This document shows positions 47,201 to 62,200 of a DNA stretch of 64,000 nucleotides, piece by piece. This DNA is from Acanthaster planci (taxonomy: Eukaryota > Echinodermata > Asteroidea > Valvatida > Acanthasteridae), in contig NW_019091387.1 of assembly GCF_001949145.1 (NCBI RefSeq), positions 33,207 to 97,206 on the forward strand, given 5' to 3'. A program made the translations under genes and the position numbers. Every line of letters begins with the position of its first letter. Within the stretch, counting starts at the first letter, position 1. A model generated the notes under the pieces. The model saw nothing but the letters and a program-made list of their open reading frames with translations. It searched no databases and was not told where the DNA came from.

Positions 47201-50200
47201 TGAAATTAATCAAGGGAAGACTACTGCGAGCGCGAAGCCCTTATGGTGTGGGGTCCACCGCCTGCTTAAGGGCCTCGGATAATTTTGGATTCTAGATGCG
47301 CTGTGGTGCAATCAGAGGCAATTCATGGCCCATTTGCCTCTAATTTATAGAAGCAAAATCTTCTCAATTATAAGGACATTTCTCATTTTTTTAAAAATTA
47401 CTCTGATTTTGTTTTACTAATTAATTGGACATGTAAAACCTGTGATGTAGTTCGTTCTTCTTTCATGGAAATGTTTGGGGTGCTTCTAGTGCTTAGCTGC
47501 ATGCTGTATCAATGCTTTCGCTCCAGAAGTACTATACTTGAAATGAACACAACACCACTCACACCATGCTTCTCCAGGATCTTAAAGCTTACGAAAGCAG
47601 TTGCTCACCACATGCTCATCTTTCGTTACAGCCAGTAACAATTTGTCACACCATGACCAGCTCCACTAGTTTTTTACCGATATATCAATCTCTTTTGGGA
47701 TCCGCAGTCCCCCGCTCAACAAACTTCAAGTTCTTTCCTTCTGCAATGATTTCGATTTTGTTTCACGATTGCATGTGTGTACCTACGTACAGCGCGGCAC
47801 TTCGACCATGTACACGTACAGTACTTGAACACGTACCAATTTCCAAATGCCACTTCGCACATGGCTGGCCGGCCATGCGGTCTCGAGTCTCGCAGTGCTG
47901 CCAAGAATTTACGCCTCTATGAAATACGGACCCATTTGGAGTAATGCGCATGCGTATGTATGATAATTAGGAGAATGGCCAGTCATGTGAGAGGAATTAA
48001 CCAATAACAGTCTAAATTCTTAGACTGAACTTAAGCGTTAATCCAAGCACAAATTGTTTCAAAGTGTCTTTGGGAAAAATTCTGCTGGGAATCTAATGTT
48101 CAATGATCCAGTTTTTACCATTTGAATAAGTTACTCCTTTCAGGTGGCAGTTTGAAGTTGATTATAGAGGGTTTGCACAGCTGCCATCATGCAGGCCAGT
48201 GCTTTTGTTCCACGGGGCATGCACAAACGAGGTTTGCCTGTGGGAACCAAAGAACTGCCCTGTCAGACTGCTACCATGCAAAGCCTCTATTTCCTGGTGA
48301 ACGAGGGACCAAGAGAAAATGTTGTGTCACTCCCTTTCAAGAACCTCAAATATAACCACTGAAAGACCAATGGAAAAGAAATATCTGAGAATGATGCAGT
48401 TTTTAGAGTAAAGTAACTCCTCAGGGATTAAACTCACGCTGTCCTTGACTGGCTTCAGCTCGATCAACTTGTCATACTTAGCTCTGCTCTGCTGAATGGA
48501 CTTGTCTTTCTCTGCCATCTTAGCTGGGGCCATCCGCAACTTGTCTTGAAGCTGAGCAGTAAAGAAACAGCACAATGCATACAAGACATGTTAGTCATCT
48601 GAACTTTGACCTCTACATTTTGATTCTGTGGCTTGTTTCCGCGTATGTTTCACTCCCATTCGAAGGGTGGAAATTAACGCCTTTGACTGTGTCTAGTGGT
48701 TACTTGACTGGACCCTCGTGAACGATACGGAATTGTCCTTAGCAACTTGCCAATCCTCTATTGAGCCTTCTCATTTTGAAGACTTCGTTTGTACAAAGTC
48801 AAAAAAAGATCACATTGAAACTCTTTCTATGTGCTCTAGAAAGCTTAAACGAAATAAAACACCACAGAATCGTGAAAAGAAATGCTACATAAATTGAAAT
48901 ATGAAACTTAGCCTCAAAGTGGTTGCTAAGATGATAAAATATTTCCATTTTCAATCGATCTCTCCGTCTTTCCTCCCACTAAATTAATCAATTTTAGAAG
49001 TTTTTCAAGAACGAGACACTGCATACTACAGGCCAGAATCTCAACTATACAGTAGAATCAGTTATATGTAGCTAGATTTTTATTACTTGAGACACTTCGG
49101 CGCAGCGCATTCTACACGTTTTACATGCACAAAACCGCTCCAGCTACGTAACGTGCCAGTACACTGTGTCCAACGGCCTGTTATATGCATACCATACATG
49201 TACATATGCATGTACATGGAAATTATGCGTCGGAGCTGGTTTATATAATGTTCATGCGATTCATGCATGTACAGGACACGCAAAACTGGGGATAAATACC
49301 TGTGAATTTCAACATTTCCTGGCAATGTTACAATGACAGATAGACCTCCGTTTCAATAATAAACTTCATGTTAACTTACTGTACTTTCATGTTAGTCTTT
49401 CATTCCCGAGTCACTGAATTCTTATGCTCACAATGCCGTAAGATTATGTAGGATAAACGAATCAGTGCTGAGTTAGGTCGATATGCAAACGCGTCCCGTC
49501 GGAAAGAGAAAAAAATCGAGCGGAAAACCGTCAGCAAATCTAAAACCTTCACATCGTTCTCCACCACAGTCCACCACTGAAAACTTCAAGAAAAATTTGA
49601 ATTCTTTGTTTGTAGCCTTCAAAAATTGCATCAAAACGTAAACAAACTACCGCTTATGAAAAGAGCTTTCCACAAAAAATCACTAGTTTGACCACTCTGG
49701 TACTATTTCTCAATTTTATTTTCACAAAACACATTTGGAAAAGGCCTCATTTTACCAGGAAAATATTTTGGGCAGGGATTTTTATTTCCAAAAAGTGAAA
49801 ATAAGACGTAAATTTCGTGAAATGAAGCAGCTGCTTGCCTGGCGCGAATTCTCATGGCCCTCATTACGGATGTAAATGGGCCTAAAACTTGGACATGCGC
49901 AGTTAATAATTTCCTTCTACAACATACGCAAGTGAAACTGATTTGCAGATCTTGTCGCATACAACCCTTGTACAAGTACGGTGAACTGTAGGGGACCCTG
50001 TGTGGATTACCCATGGAACGTCAGGCGGGTATACACAAAGGGGGCAGCGCTTCTTAACAAACATGACATTGAGGCATGGGTGAGAAGTTTATAGTGAAAT
50101 CTGCTGTGCCACCTGCTATGCATGGAGACACCTGTGAAGGATCCCACCAAAGCGTGGGCCAACAGACTCACCTGATGATCATTTGGGGCATCGTCTCGAC

Positions 50201-53200
50201 CAAGGGTTCAAGTTCTTCCAACACAGCCAATGCAATATCGTATTTCCATGCATCTTACCTCCTGTACGAGTTCGTCCACCTCGCTCTGCCCATCGAAACC
50301 CCTGTGGCACAGCGGGCACTGGGCCTCGGCCCTCTGCAGAGACCGGATGTAACGCTCAAACAGGTGGGAACTGCCAGTTAGTGCGCCCTTCTCACTGTGT
50401 ACAGACAGATCACATCAATGCTGCCGTCAGCCCGACGTGAAATTACATTTATCTTTACATTCAGATCTTTCTATTCATCAGTACTGAATGAATAACATTA
50501 AAACAATACGATGCAAGGCAATACTTCTACATGTACCTCAACACAATTGACTGACATTTCTTTTCAACATTTGTGGGCGCAACATTTTTCAACATAGCTT
50601 ATTGACATTTCTCACCATATGTCCAACTGGTGTTTAAAGCCGGTACCACCACAGATGGGAAAAAGAAGTACGAATGTGTTTGATCAGGCATGCCATACCT
50701 CTATGGGTTGTAAATTGCATATGATGCAAGATACGGGGTGGAGAGAACCCCCCAGCTTTGTGTTGGTCACTGTTTGATCGGAATCTCAGCAATTCTTTAC
50801 AGACTTCTACGGGGGATGTGTTAGATAACAATAGTCTAAAGTGTGTATAGGGATTGGACATGTGGGGGGTACCCATCGGCCCCATATCGTGCGCGGTATC
50901 GTAAATTGACAGCTCTACAGAGTCAGCCATAATGCCAACAGAAACTTGATCGTTTAAGATCAGGCACGCTATACCTCTGCAGGTTTAACTGACTGGGAAT
51001 TAGTTTTCTAATTGATTAACTTTCTGACAACCATAAGTTTGCATTTGTATGACAAGACATTCCATATCGCTGCGGTTGTTAGTTTGTCTGTCCAAAGCCA
51101 GAAGGGGACTGACAACATTCTGACAAACATGAGATCAGGCTCATTATACCTCTGCAGGTTGTTAATGGATTGCTGGAGTTCCTGTAAGGTGTTCGTCACA
51201 TCCTGGCTGCCACATTCCTGCATCATGCGACCCTCGTAACCTCGCAACTCCTCCTCCTTCTTCTTGAGTTGATCCCTGCAAGAGCCAATTGTCAATCATG
51301 TGGTGCAATGTGTGTCGTAAGTCATGTGACTTGCCACAGATATCAAGCCATGTGACACGGACCACAAGAGAAGAATTACACAGTATTGGATTATACCCAC
51401 AAAACAGAACCAACCCAACCTGATGCTTGTACATCACGGTCCACGGTTCCAATCCCCATCGATGACAGAACCAACCAGATGCTCATGCATCACAGTACCT
51501 GGTTCCAATCTCCATCGATGACCGAACCAACAAGATGCTCATGCATCATGGTCCCAGGTTCCAATCTCCATCGATGACCGAACCAACAAGATGCTCATGC
51601 ATCACGGGCCCTGGTTCCAATCCCCATCGACGACCAAACCAACCAGATGCACATGCATCACGGTCCCTGGTTCCAATCTCCATCGATGACTGAACTAACT
51701 GGATGCTCATGCATCAAGGTCCCTGGTTACAATCCCCATCAGTGATCGAACCAACCAGATGCTCATGCATCACAGTACCTGGTTCCAATCCCCATCAGTG
51801 ATCGAACCAACCGGATGCTCATGCATCGTGGTCCCTGGTTCCAATTTCCACCTTGAACTAACACTGTATACACTCCAACTCGGACTTACATGATCATTCT
51901 TCTATTGGCCTCCTTGGTGCTCAACTGGCCTCTAATTCGCTGCAATGTAGTCTGGGAGTTGCGCATATCGCCTTCCTTAGACCTACGGAGTCAATCGCAA
52001 TGAGAGTAAAGCATGATAGGATTTGTGCTGACAGGAAAAATCCCGGTAAAAAAAAAAAAGAATTATGTAACGCACCTTTCAAATTAAATTTTTTTCAGCT
52101 GTTACGCAGCAAGTCTGTTTTCAAACAAAACACATGTAGAAGGTTTAAAAGCATGTCTGGCTGCTGAAGTATCTTACTGTTGACAAATCCAATCTGGAAA
52201 AGTGTGGAGTGTGTGCTTGTGTCCTGACCATGAAGAAGTTGGCACAATACATTTGAAAAGAGCCACATTAGCAAGCCAGAGGAAAAAACCCGTTCTTCAA
52301 GCAAAATTGATCCAACCAGGCCCACACAACAAATCCTCAGCGCATACATAGGTAATTCACCTTAGAAACGCGATAATGAAGGGCAAGAGAACAATACGGG
52401 GTATAACTCCGCTGCTGCGACCAACAGCCAGTGGTTTTATGAGGTTACCCTGTTTCAACAGCATATGGCTGACAAAAGAAGCACAGTAAACCCAAATGGT
52501 AGGTATTGTGAAGTATTAAATCAAACTTACGCGAGGAAATCTGCAAGAGTGTTCCTGATGCTTTCCGTTGGAAAGTGACCAAGGAGATGATTCACATCCT
52601 CTTCATGACGACTCCGGCTGCAGAAACACCAAGAACAAGGAAACTAAGACAGTGTAAGGACATGAACTCAGATCTCTCTCTGACGTTTTTTTTTTTGGGG
52701 GGGGAGTGGGGAAATGCCCTGAATTGTCACAAGTCTTCTACTCAGCAGGAAACCAATGGCACATACTCTGCACCCGACGCTGTCAAGCCCCAATGCAAAG
52801 TGTTAGTGAATGACTGGGCTCTGCCTTCCCGAATCCTGCAAAATCCTGCAAATCTTCAGATACATTTTTTTTTAAAGGATCTGAGCTGGACCGAGTCAAT
52901 CATCGTTGCCCCAAAACTAAATTTGTTCAAATTGTTGGGGGTGACGGGAACGTTCCTCATTGTCCATCTATCAAGCAAACACAAAACGAAAACAAGGCAG
53001 GGGTGGGGGGATGCACTTCACTTACATCTTTTTGATTTGCTCCTCTTTGGCATTCTTCTCTTTCTGCAGCATCTCCAGTTGGGCTCTGGCCTTGGACTGC
53101 AGTGATATGGCCGACATCTCCTTGCTGACAACAAAAAGAGGCGGTATGGTCACTGAAAACACGATCTGACAGAAGAGAACTACTGCATAAGCCATCTGGA

Positions 53201-56200
53201 AACTGTCTCCACTGACCACCTTAAACCTGCTAGCGCATAATCAGCAGACTACCGGCAAAGTGCTTGCACATTATCAGCTATCTGCAAACTAACTCCATGT
53301 AATAAACAAATCTCTGAATTACACAGAGAAACCTAAAACCAACTGCCAGCTACCTTCTCGCTCTCTGGAAACCACCTCTGAAATACTATCAAGCTATCAT
53401 GTGAAATATGCCCAGACATGACACGTTCTACCTGAAAACTATCTGCCAGCTACCTTCTCGTTCTCTGGAAACCACCTCTGAAATACTATCAAGCTATCAA
53501 GTGAAATATGCCCAGACATGACACGTTCTACCTGAAAACTACCTGCCAGCTACCTTCTCGCTCTCTGGAAACCAACTCTGAAATACTATCAAGCTATCAT
53601 GTGAAATATGCCCAGACATGACACGTTCTACCTAAAAACTACCTGTCAGCTACCTTCTTGCTCTCTGGAAACCACCTCTGAAATACTATCAAGCTATCAT
53701 GTGAAATATGCCCAGACATGACACGTTCTACCTGAAAACTATCTTCCAGCTACCTGCAAAGTACTTCCAGATTGATAACATGTCAACTGTGTGAACAAAC
53801 AATGCTCCCAATTGAGACAATCTGTTAACTAACCCCCTGCAAACTAGCCACAAACTACTTCCAGAGTTTAAATTTAATATCTAAACCTAGGAAGAGGCTT
53901 TGTTGCTGCCAAATCCTACCTGAGTTTACTCATTTGAGCGTCGTGCTGTTGTTTCTCTACCTGCAGTTCCTGTACCTCCTGCCTTAGCTTGTCCAAATCC
54001 ATGCTACCTTCGGCTTCTTTCAACTCACTCTCCTGGAGTGAAAAGATAGCGCAGCTTTAGTAGGCATTAGAAATCTTCATTTCAAACTGGTTTTTCAAGA
54101 GGACGGAATTCAACAACTCTACTTTGTCTACATAGCTGCCTGCGGCCAAAATGCATTCACCTCTTGCAAAATCAAATTGCACACGTCAGGCAGCTTGTAT
54201 ACATAAACATTGAGAAATTACTCGCGTTCCATGTTTTAAAAGTTGCAGGGCCACAATAGTTCTGAATGTGTAGCTAGTGAAAATTTCAATTCTGAGAAAC
54301 AGCAAAGACGGCCAGATGTTGCATTCAATGACTACGCCATTCCATTTACTCACAGCTCTTTTCAACTCCTCTTCCAGTTCTCTGAGTCGATGGGCATTGG
54401 TCTCCATTCGACCCAACTGCTGATCAATTTGCTTGAGATCCTCTTTGTTCTTTTCCTATAAAACCAGTTAGGCCACAGTTTAACAATATATGTTTATAAG
54501 TTGAAACTTATTAAATCGTTCATATGTATATACTCATGAAACAATTCCATCACTTCTAGTCCTGCAAAAGATTCCTCATTCTTCCTGCGGGCCATGCGAA
54601 TACGGGCGATTCACAATAGTGCGCCACCATGAGTTTGCAACGCATTGGCCAATCACTTTGTTGACCCTTTCCGAACGCGCATCAGGTCGACAAATTTTGT
54701 GCATTGTGATTGGCCAACGCGTTGCAATCTCTTGGTGGCGCACTATTGTGAAACGCCTGTATTGGCCATGCAGTTGCTTATTGAATGATACTTTCATGGA
54801 GCATGTACGCGCTATGACAAATTGCGGAGCTACCAACGTGGAGACGGACGACAATGAGTTCCAATTCCGCATCCTCATACATGCACATGTACATTCCACC
54901 GCTTGGTCAATTACAAGGTCACCATACTCTCTGGAATTAAAAGCAAATTGACGCTCCACTGTTTACTTACCGTCATGTCGCTCTTCATCTGTATGGTGTG
55001 CTGCAGCTTGGTCTTGGTGTCCCGGAATGTTTGGATCTCAGCGTCCAGAGCTTCCTCCCTGCTCCCAAACTCTGCCTACAGAGAGAAGAGACAGACAATG
55101 AGTCCCATTATCCACTGCATCACCACTCGGGGCAAAACATGACCAAAAATGCGTTACGTGTTGCCAGGTAACATGTCATTTGTGATCTGTCACCACAAAA
55201 TGAGCTGGAAGTTGGAATTTTCAAAAGTTGAGATATTGGTATTTTTAAATTCAGCAGAAAGAGAGCTTTCCAATGGCATGTACATGAAACACTTGGGGTA
55301 AGAGTATAAGGTGACAATGTGACATTGTTCTGGCAGCTTTGTGTCTTTGTTTCCGACATTGTTTCAACATTTCTGACTGGGCATGAATAATGCTATCATC
55401 ACCACTGCTGAGAAAATGGCATTGTTAAATATCTGATCCTGTGAACCATTTGGAATTAAAAAGATGGGTTACTCTTTCCAAAGATGACAAAACACCCAAA
55501 CTGACCTCCCTTCAATATTGGACTTTGAACCGTCAAAATAGAAGAGAGAGGAATGTGAATTTATGCTCGTTTTGTTATGCCGGGTCACATTTATGAAAGT
55601 AGAATACAAAAACTCCTTTCCCTGTTGGAAATTGTCACTCGGAACATCACACTGTTTTGAAGCAGGTAACGTACATGTATTTCACAAATACATACCAACA
55701 ATAGCTACTAATGAGAGAGGCCCCGGTATCATCTTCTGATAATAATAACAATGAGCATTTAGAAAAGTGCATCCCGGAAGTAGGCGCTCATGGCACTACA
55801 AAAGTAAATGTAAATTACTGCAGTTGTGTACAGGAAAAAAAAAATAGGTTTGCTAACAAGCTAGCGCCCTAAGCAAGGTTATAATCTATATAATACATCT
55901 CTTGAGTGCCGTTTTGAAAGAGCTGAGAGATGTGCTGGACCGGATGTTCAAGGGGGAGACTATTCCAAAGACAAGGGGCAGCGATACAGGTATGATCTCG
56001 GTACTGCCAGAAGATGCTGGTTAGCAGACCAGAGACCTGAACGACTGGCACTCTATGGAGACGGGAGTGTAGACAGATATGGGGGAGAAGTGCCATGTAG
56101 TGAGTGATGCGTTAGAAGCAATAGTTTGTACATGAGTCTGTATTTGATGGGAAGCCAGTGGAGATGCTGAAGGGTGGCAGTTATGCGTGAGAAGCGTTTG

Positions 56201-59200
56201 GTTCCTGTAATGAGGCGTGCAGCACAATTTTGTTTACGCTGTAGTTGAGTCAGCAGTTGTTGAATGCCAAAGAGAAGAGAGTTGCACATGTCCAAGCGCG
56301 AAGTGACAAAAGCATGTATCAGTTGTTTTGTTGCTTGTTTCGAAAGTTGTTTACGAATTTTACTGAGGTTTCTGAGGTTGTTTGTGATTGACCGTGACAT
56401 GTAGGAAGAGTGTGATCGAAAATTCAAGGCAGAATCCACAATGATTCCTAGGTTATGAAATCTTCGAGAAGAGACCATATCTGAGTCTTCTGGCGCATTA
56501 TAAAAACAATTCCAAAATTTGGCTTTATGATGGCTGTAATGTTTGTGAACCAGAGAGCAATACAACAGCGAACTTGTGTGTCTCAACACTGGTGACTCAA
56601 TCCATGACATTGAAGCTCAAAGCCAGTGTAACATAAATCAAACTAGGCACTTGCTGGAGTACACAAGATTTCCAAATACACACAGATGAGCAGCACACGA
56701 TGGTCAGCCAAATCTGAGAACCTCTCAACTGATCTCGGACTCTCTGTGCATTACTTCAGTCTGCGTGCGGAAAGTGGGAGGCACAATTTATTCAAGACTT
56801 ACCAGTTGCTCTTTGGTTTCTTGATCAATTTCCTCGATGGCATCATCCATCATCTTCAGGAATTCTTTCACTCTCTCTTCGGAAAAGGAGCTCTCGGTGA
56901 AACCTGTCCTCCAAAAATTGCAAGTGTGTAAACTTTATTTGGCTCCTTCTGGTAATGAATCAACCATTTCTCAACAATGTATATTAAATATAAGGTGATT
57001 TCAAGCCTAAAGAAACTTAACAAAAGCAGACAATGAGGCATGGGTATTTTTCTCGGAGTTGGCTTAAAAAAACTAGTTGACCACTACTCATTGACATTTT
57101 CTGACAAAGCAGGGCTTGACCTTAGCATTAGCCCGACGGTCATTGTCTAGTAAAAACAACCACGGGCTAGTAAAATGCACCACTTGGCTGCCCAGCGGAC
57201 TAGTAAAAAGTAGACAGCAGTATACGGTGCATGCAGCACGTGCGCTGCATCGTCGAGCCGACTGTACACTGTGCATGCAGCACGTGCGCTGCGCCGTCGA
57301 GCTGACTGTACACTGTGCATGTAGCCTGCGGTACACGTACATACATGTACATGTATGTAAGTTACGCGTACTGCCGATGCTTGCGCTTCTGTATGTCTGT
57401 ACATCATAGGCACTGTACATGTATGTGTGAACAATGTCAGCACCACATATGCATTATGCACATGCATGACCAACGATCAACATACAGGTCATCACAGTCG
57501 GCTCCCTGACCCAATGCCAGCATATGTTTGTGTTACGGAACCAGACTCATACAACTAGACTCCAAACGAGTGTAGATGCGAATAGGTGTGGCAAATGCAA
57601 CACTGTGATTGGTCAGATATTGGTTGCAGCGTGGATTGTGTACACAGACAAGACTAGCAAAGCACGCATTTGAACTAAATTCGTTCATAATCCTCAAAAA
57701 GTTTCAAAATGCCGTCCGTGTAACTCTGGTGAGTGGTGAAATAAAAAAGTGGTGTTTAAATTAATTTCTTTCATTGTACAATCACAGATGACTGAACAGG
57801 TTCCTCTCTGGAAGTTGCAAGTAGCAATAAATTCATTGATGATCTCTTAATAAAACTCATTGAGTCAGTGTTTGATTAATTTCGTGTTAATTTCAATATT
57901 ATACATGTTATATCGGGCTAGTAAAACTTGCTACGGGCTAGTAAAAAAAATCAATTTATTAGCCCGGTGGGCTAGTTAAAAAACCTTAAGCGCAAGGCTT
58001 GCGAAGTAAGGAAAGTTACATTTTTTATACCTTCATTTACAAGATATTTACAACATCTATCATAAGCTCACAGGTTCTGTTAATAGCCAAATTCTGTTGC
58101 ATTTTATGTCCATGCAGTGGTTTCAGCTCTTCACCCTTCCCCCAAAAAGAAAAAATTGACATATGACACTATGTGAGGTTTACTATAAAGGCTATTTGAA
58201 TCCAGCACCAACCATGCATTAACAAAGCTGAACTGAGCATAAACTGCACAAGGTTCTTGTAGCTTCAAGAGAAATAAATTCTAATTAACCCTCCTATGCT
58301 GAAGTCACACTTTGGGTCATTTGGTGAACACCTCAAAGAAGCACAGCTGTGCTGTGTAGTGCACTGCACCAACTGACCCTCACAGGAATATCAGATTGCA
58401 CTTTTGTGCTGCCCAACAACTGTGCTCCACTGTTTCATGTGCATAACTGTACAGTAAACCANNNNNNNNNNNNNNNNNNNNNNNNNNNNNNNNNNNNNNN
58501 NNNNNNNNNNNNNNNNNNNNNNNNNNNNNNNNNNNNNNNNNNNNNNNNNNNNNNNNNNNNNNNNNNNNNNNNNNNNNNNNNNNNNNNNNNNNNNNNNNNN
58601 NNNNNNNNNNNNNNNNNNNNNNNNNNNNNNNNNNNNNNNNNNNNNNNNNNNNNNNNNNNNNNNNNNNNNNNNNNNNNNNNNNNNNNNNNNNNNNNNNNNN
58701 NNNNNNNNNNNNNNNNNNNNNNNNNNNNNNNNNNNNNNNNNNNNNNNNNNNNNNNNNNNNNNNNNNNNNNNNNNNNNNNNNNNNNNNNNNNNNNNNNNNN
58801 NNNNNNNNNNNNNNNNNNNNNNNNNNNNNNNNNNNNNNNNNNNNNNNNNNNNNNNNNNNNNNNNNNNNNNNNNNNNNNNNNNNNNNNNNNNNNNNNNNNN
58901 NNNNNNNNNNNNNNNNNNNNNNNNNNNNNNNNNNNNNNNNNNNNNNNNNNNNNNNNNNNNNNNNNNNNNNNNNNNNNNNNNNNNNNNNNNNNNNNNNNNN
59001 NNNNNNNNNNNNNNNNNNNNNNNNNNNNNNNNNNNNNNNNNNNNNNNNNNNNNNNNNNNNNNNNNNNNNNNNNNNNNNNNNNNTGTTTTTCTGAGGTATG
59101 CCAAACCCAATGCAAAAGCCAGCTGTTATGGGCCTACCAGACCTATCTCCACAGAATTAAACACTTTACTACTGTTGAATTCTGTGTGGTTTGGGAAGGT

Positions 59201-62200
59201 TACAGGTAATGGTATTCCTGAATCAAGCAATGCTTTAAAGATTTTACCACCTTTAGTGGCTTTATAACTTTAACATACATCTACATCTATATTTTGCCAT
59301 GAGGAGGAAATGAATGTGTAATGAATAAAATAAACATATAACAAAAATAACAAAACTGTGTGTAAAGTCACAGCTATTGAAGTGAAATGCAACAAAAGCA
59401 CTCCTCAATCGTTTGTCACTATTCACCCTGTTACTTGTGAGTGGTCTTGTGTGACGTATTGTGAATGGTCTTGTGTCTGGTCTTGTGACTGATTTTGCAT
59501 CTGGTCTTGTGAGTGGCATTGTGACTGGTCTTGTGTGAAGCCTTGTGACTGGTCTTGTGTCTGATCTTGTGTGAAGCCTTGTGACTGGTCTTGTGTCTGA
59601 TCTTGTGTGAAGCCTTGTGACTGGTCTTGTGTCTGATCTTGTGTGAAGCCTTGTGACTGGTCTTGTTTCTGATCTTGTGTGACTGGTCCTGTGTCTGATC
59701 TTGTGTGAAAGCCTTGTGACTGGTCTTGTGTCTGATCTTGTGTGACTGGTCTTGTGTCTGGTCTTGTGTGAAAGCCTTGTGACTGGTCTTGTGTCTGGTC
59801 TTGTGTGAAAGCCTTTTGACTGGTCTTGTGCCAAGCCTTGTGACTAGTCTGGTGTCTAGTCTAATGAATAGTCTCAACACTATCAGTGCATTCAACACTG
59901 TCATTCTCTACCTCATGCTCCTGCTCTATTTTCCCCTGGTTCATCAGCAGTTTGGACTTCTTCTCATTTTCCTTCTGTAGACTCTTCTCCAGGCTGGCCA
60001 GTCTCTTTTCAGTCTGTAGATATATAAACACATTGTCAAAAAGGCAGACAGGGCCCTTTGAATAATATGATTACTACAAGATGCTGAAAATGGTATTCAT
60101 AAATTTAACAATGCACAACGTGACCGTGTATTAATATACATGTATATGATAATGCCCACAGCAAGTTGATAATGCCTGATGCGTAAAATATGCTGGCACC
60201 TGGATGCAAGCATTTCATCCATCCCTATTGGTCAATAGTCTGTGTGCACAGCAGCACGCAGAACATGCCACGTACACACCAAGTCCATATAAGGAGATTT
60301 TTCTCGACTACTTGCAAAACGAAAATATGCCATAAAATGGATAAGGTGTTCTGGAGAATGAAAGTACAATTCTTCAACAAAATCCATGGAAATTTACTGC
60401 ATATCGACATCATTTGACTCTCCGACTGAAACGGTATTTATGAATGGGAATAAATGGGGTGTGTTTTTTTGGGGTCTTCGTTTACGACGGGCACAGGAGG
60501 ATGAATGTTGGTAATGCCCAAGCCGCAGTCACGTCCATTCTGATCGGCGAGCCTTAAATAAGGGAATAAATATAAACCGGCTGGCTGCAGGCGAGGGCAT
60601 TATCTGCATTCGTATTTCTGCGCAAGGTCCGGTGAAGCACATGTTTATTCACATTCATGAATACCTTTTTATTCAGAGGCAAAAAGAAGCCAACATGTGA
60701 TTGATTTCCAACGATATTATTCTAAAATTTATTTTCATTTACCCAAACACCCCCCGTTCATTTTACGGTATCTTCCTTTTGAAAGTTGTCCTATCCAGTT
60801 TGTAAGTGACTTCATCATACATGCGCATGCATCACGAATTATGTGCTCCCATTGGATAAACAGACAAGTTGCCCATTAACTTCAGATTCCATGGTTCTGT
60901 GTAACTCTATGTGTAGTGGGTGTGGTTTAAACTGAAGTGACGTCACACTTACGAACCAGATAGACCTTTTTTTCCTGTGGTGTCGTGCTGGATTGCGATG
61001 TGTTGTGATGGTAATGAGTGCATAGTGTTGTGATGGTAATCTACTTATTCAACTAGTCAAGCATGCAGTGTTCACATGTGGGCTTGCACGTGGTTGAAGC
61101 TGCCCATAGGACTATATGTGATCACCGTGGCCACGGCGGTCCACACGTGGTGGTATAGGTTTACACTAACGCAATCCAGTCACGTTGGTGAAAAAAGGTC
61201 TATAGAATCCTTGTATATGGACTTGGCGTGCACATGGCGCATTCTGCGTGTTGCGTTGCAGGCAGACTCATGACCAATACCGATGGAGTAAACTGTCTAA
61301 TACACAGTCAGGTTGCACATTGTTGAATAGGGAGACTGAGGTATTTATGAATGCATGTTTAAGACCGGCCAAGCACATATTTACTCCCTCACTAAAATAT
61401 GGTGCAGATACAAAAATGCCACGCACAATGACACGGAAAAGAGCTGACCCCAACAAAAACTGACTGGTACAAATTTCAGTTATTAGTGGATACTTCACAG
61501 GAAAAGCAAACACTCAGGCTCAGCTTCATGATCAAAAGTTGCAGCGCACCCACATTAAAAAGTCCCCATTTGAATGTTATCAGAGGATGATGTCTGACAT
61601 GAGACCAACTCTTAACAACGACAATTCATCCGATGTTCTCCCTGTGCTGCTGTCTTCAATCACGAAAAACAACTGTCGAGACAACCAAAGCACATTGGTA
61701 TCGTCTACGTTGATTTGGCAGTCTGTGGCGTACATACCTGGGTCAGTGTGTTCTCCTTGTCACCTATCTTCACCTGGTGCTCCTGGAAGATCTTACGTAA
61801 CTCATCGTTGGTCCCTTAGGGTTTCAACAAAGGAACTCCACTCAAACGAATGCAGGTCAATAGAAATCATCTACAGACTCTTCTTAACTGGTGAGCTACT
61901 GATGTCTTGTATAAACACAAAAATAATCCAGAGTACGCATACAGAGGAAATTTCATAACGGCCTTCTTCTGGTTATGATTTTGGGCCGCCTGCACAATTC
62001 ATGTTTGCAAAAGATGACGCACAGGCTTGTTTTGCCTATCTGAATACATCCTTACCTGACAGCTCCTACATCAGCCCTGTGACACCACAATAAACTTGTG
62101 CATAGGTAGCCTTGCTTCTTTTATCTATCCCAAGACAGTTGATTTCCAAGAGTACTGGTGACCTTGAATGGTTGAAAAGCTGAAGCTAGTGCCACCAGTT

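Noticed and set aside
51420-51850. Possible CRISPR array or tRNA/SINE cluster
   Set aside because: The whole 56-nt unit is repeated without unique spacers, so it is a minisatellite. The GGTTCCAATCC box lacks an A box and a cloverleaf.
57088-57509. Overlapping open frames on both strands with repeated CTV.. peptides
   Set aside because: They arise from three direct ~62-nt repeats in a non-autonomous DNA element and have no splice or codon support.
59262-59904. Open frames of 157 and 190 codons on -
   Set aside because: They are translations of the 36-nt minisatellite (THKTSHK-like repeats) with no gene structure.
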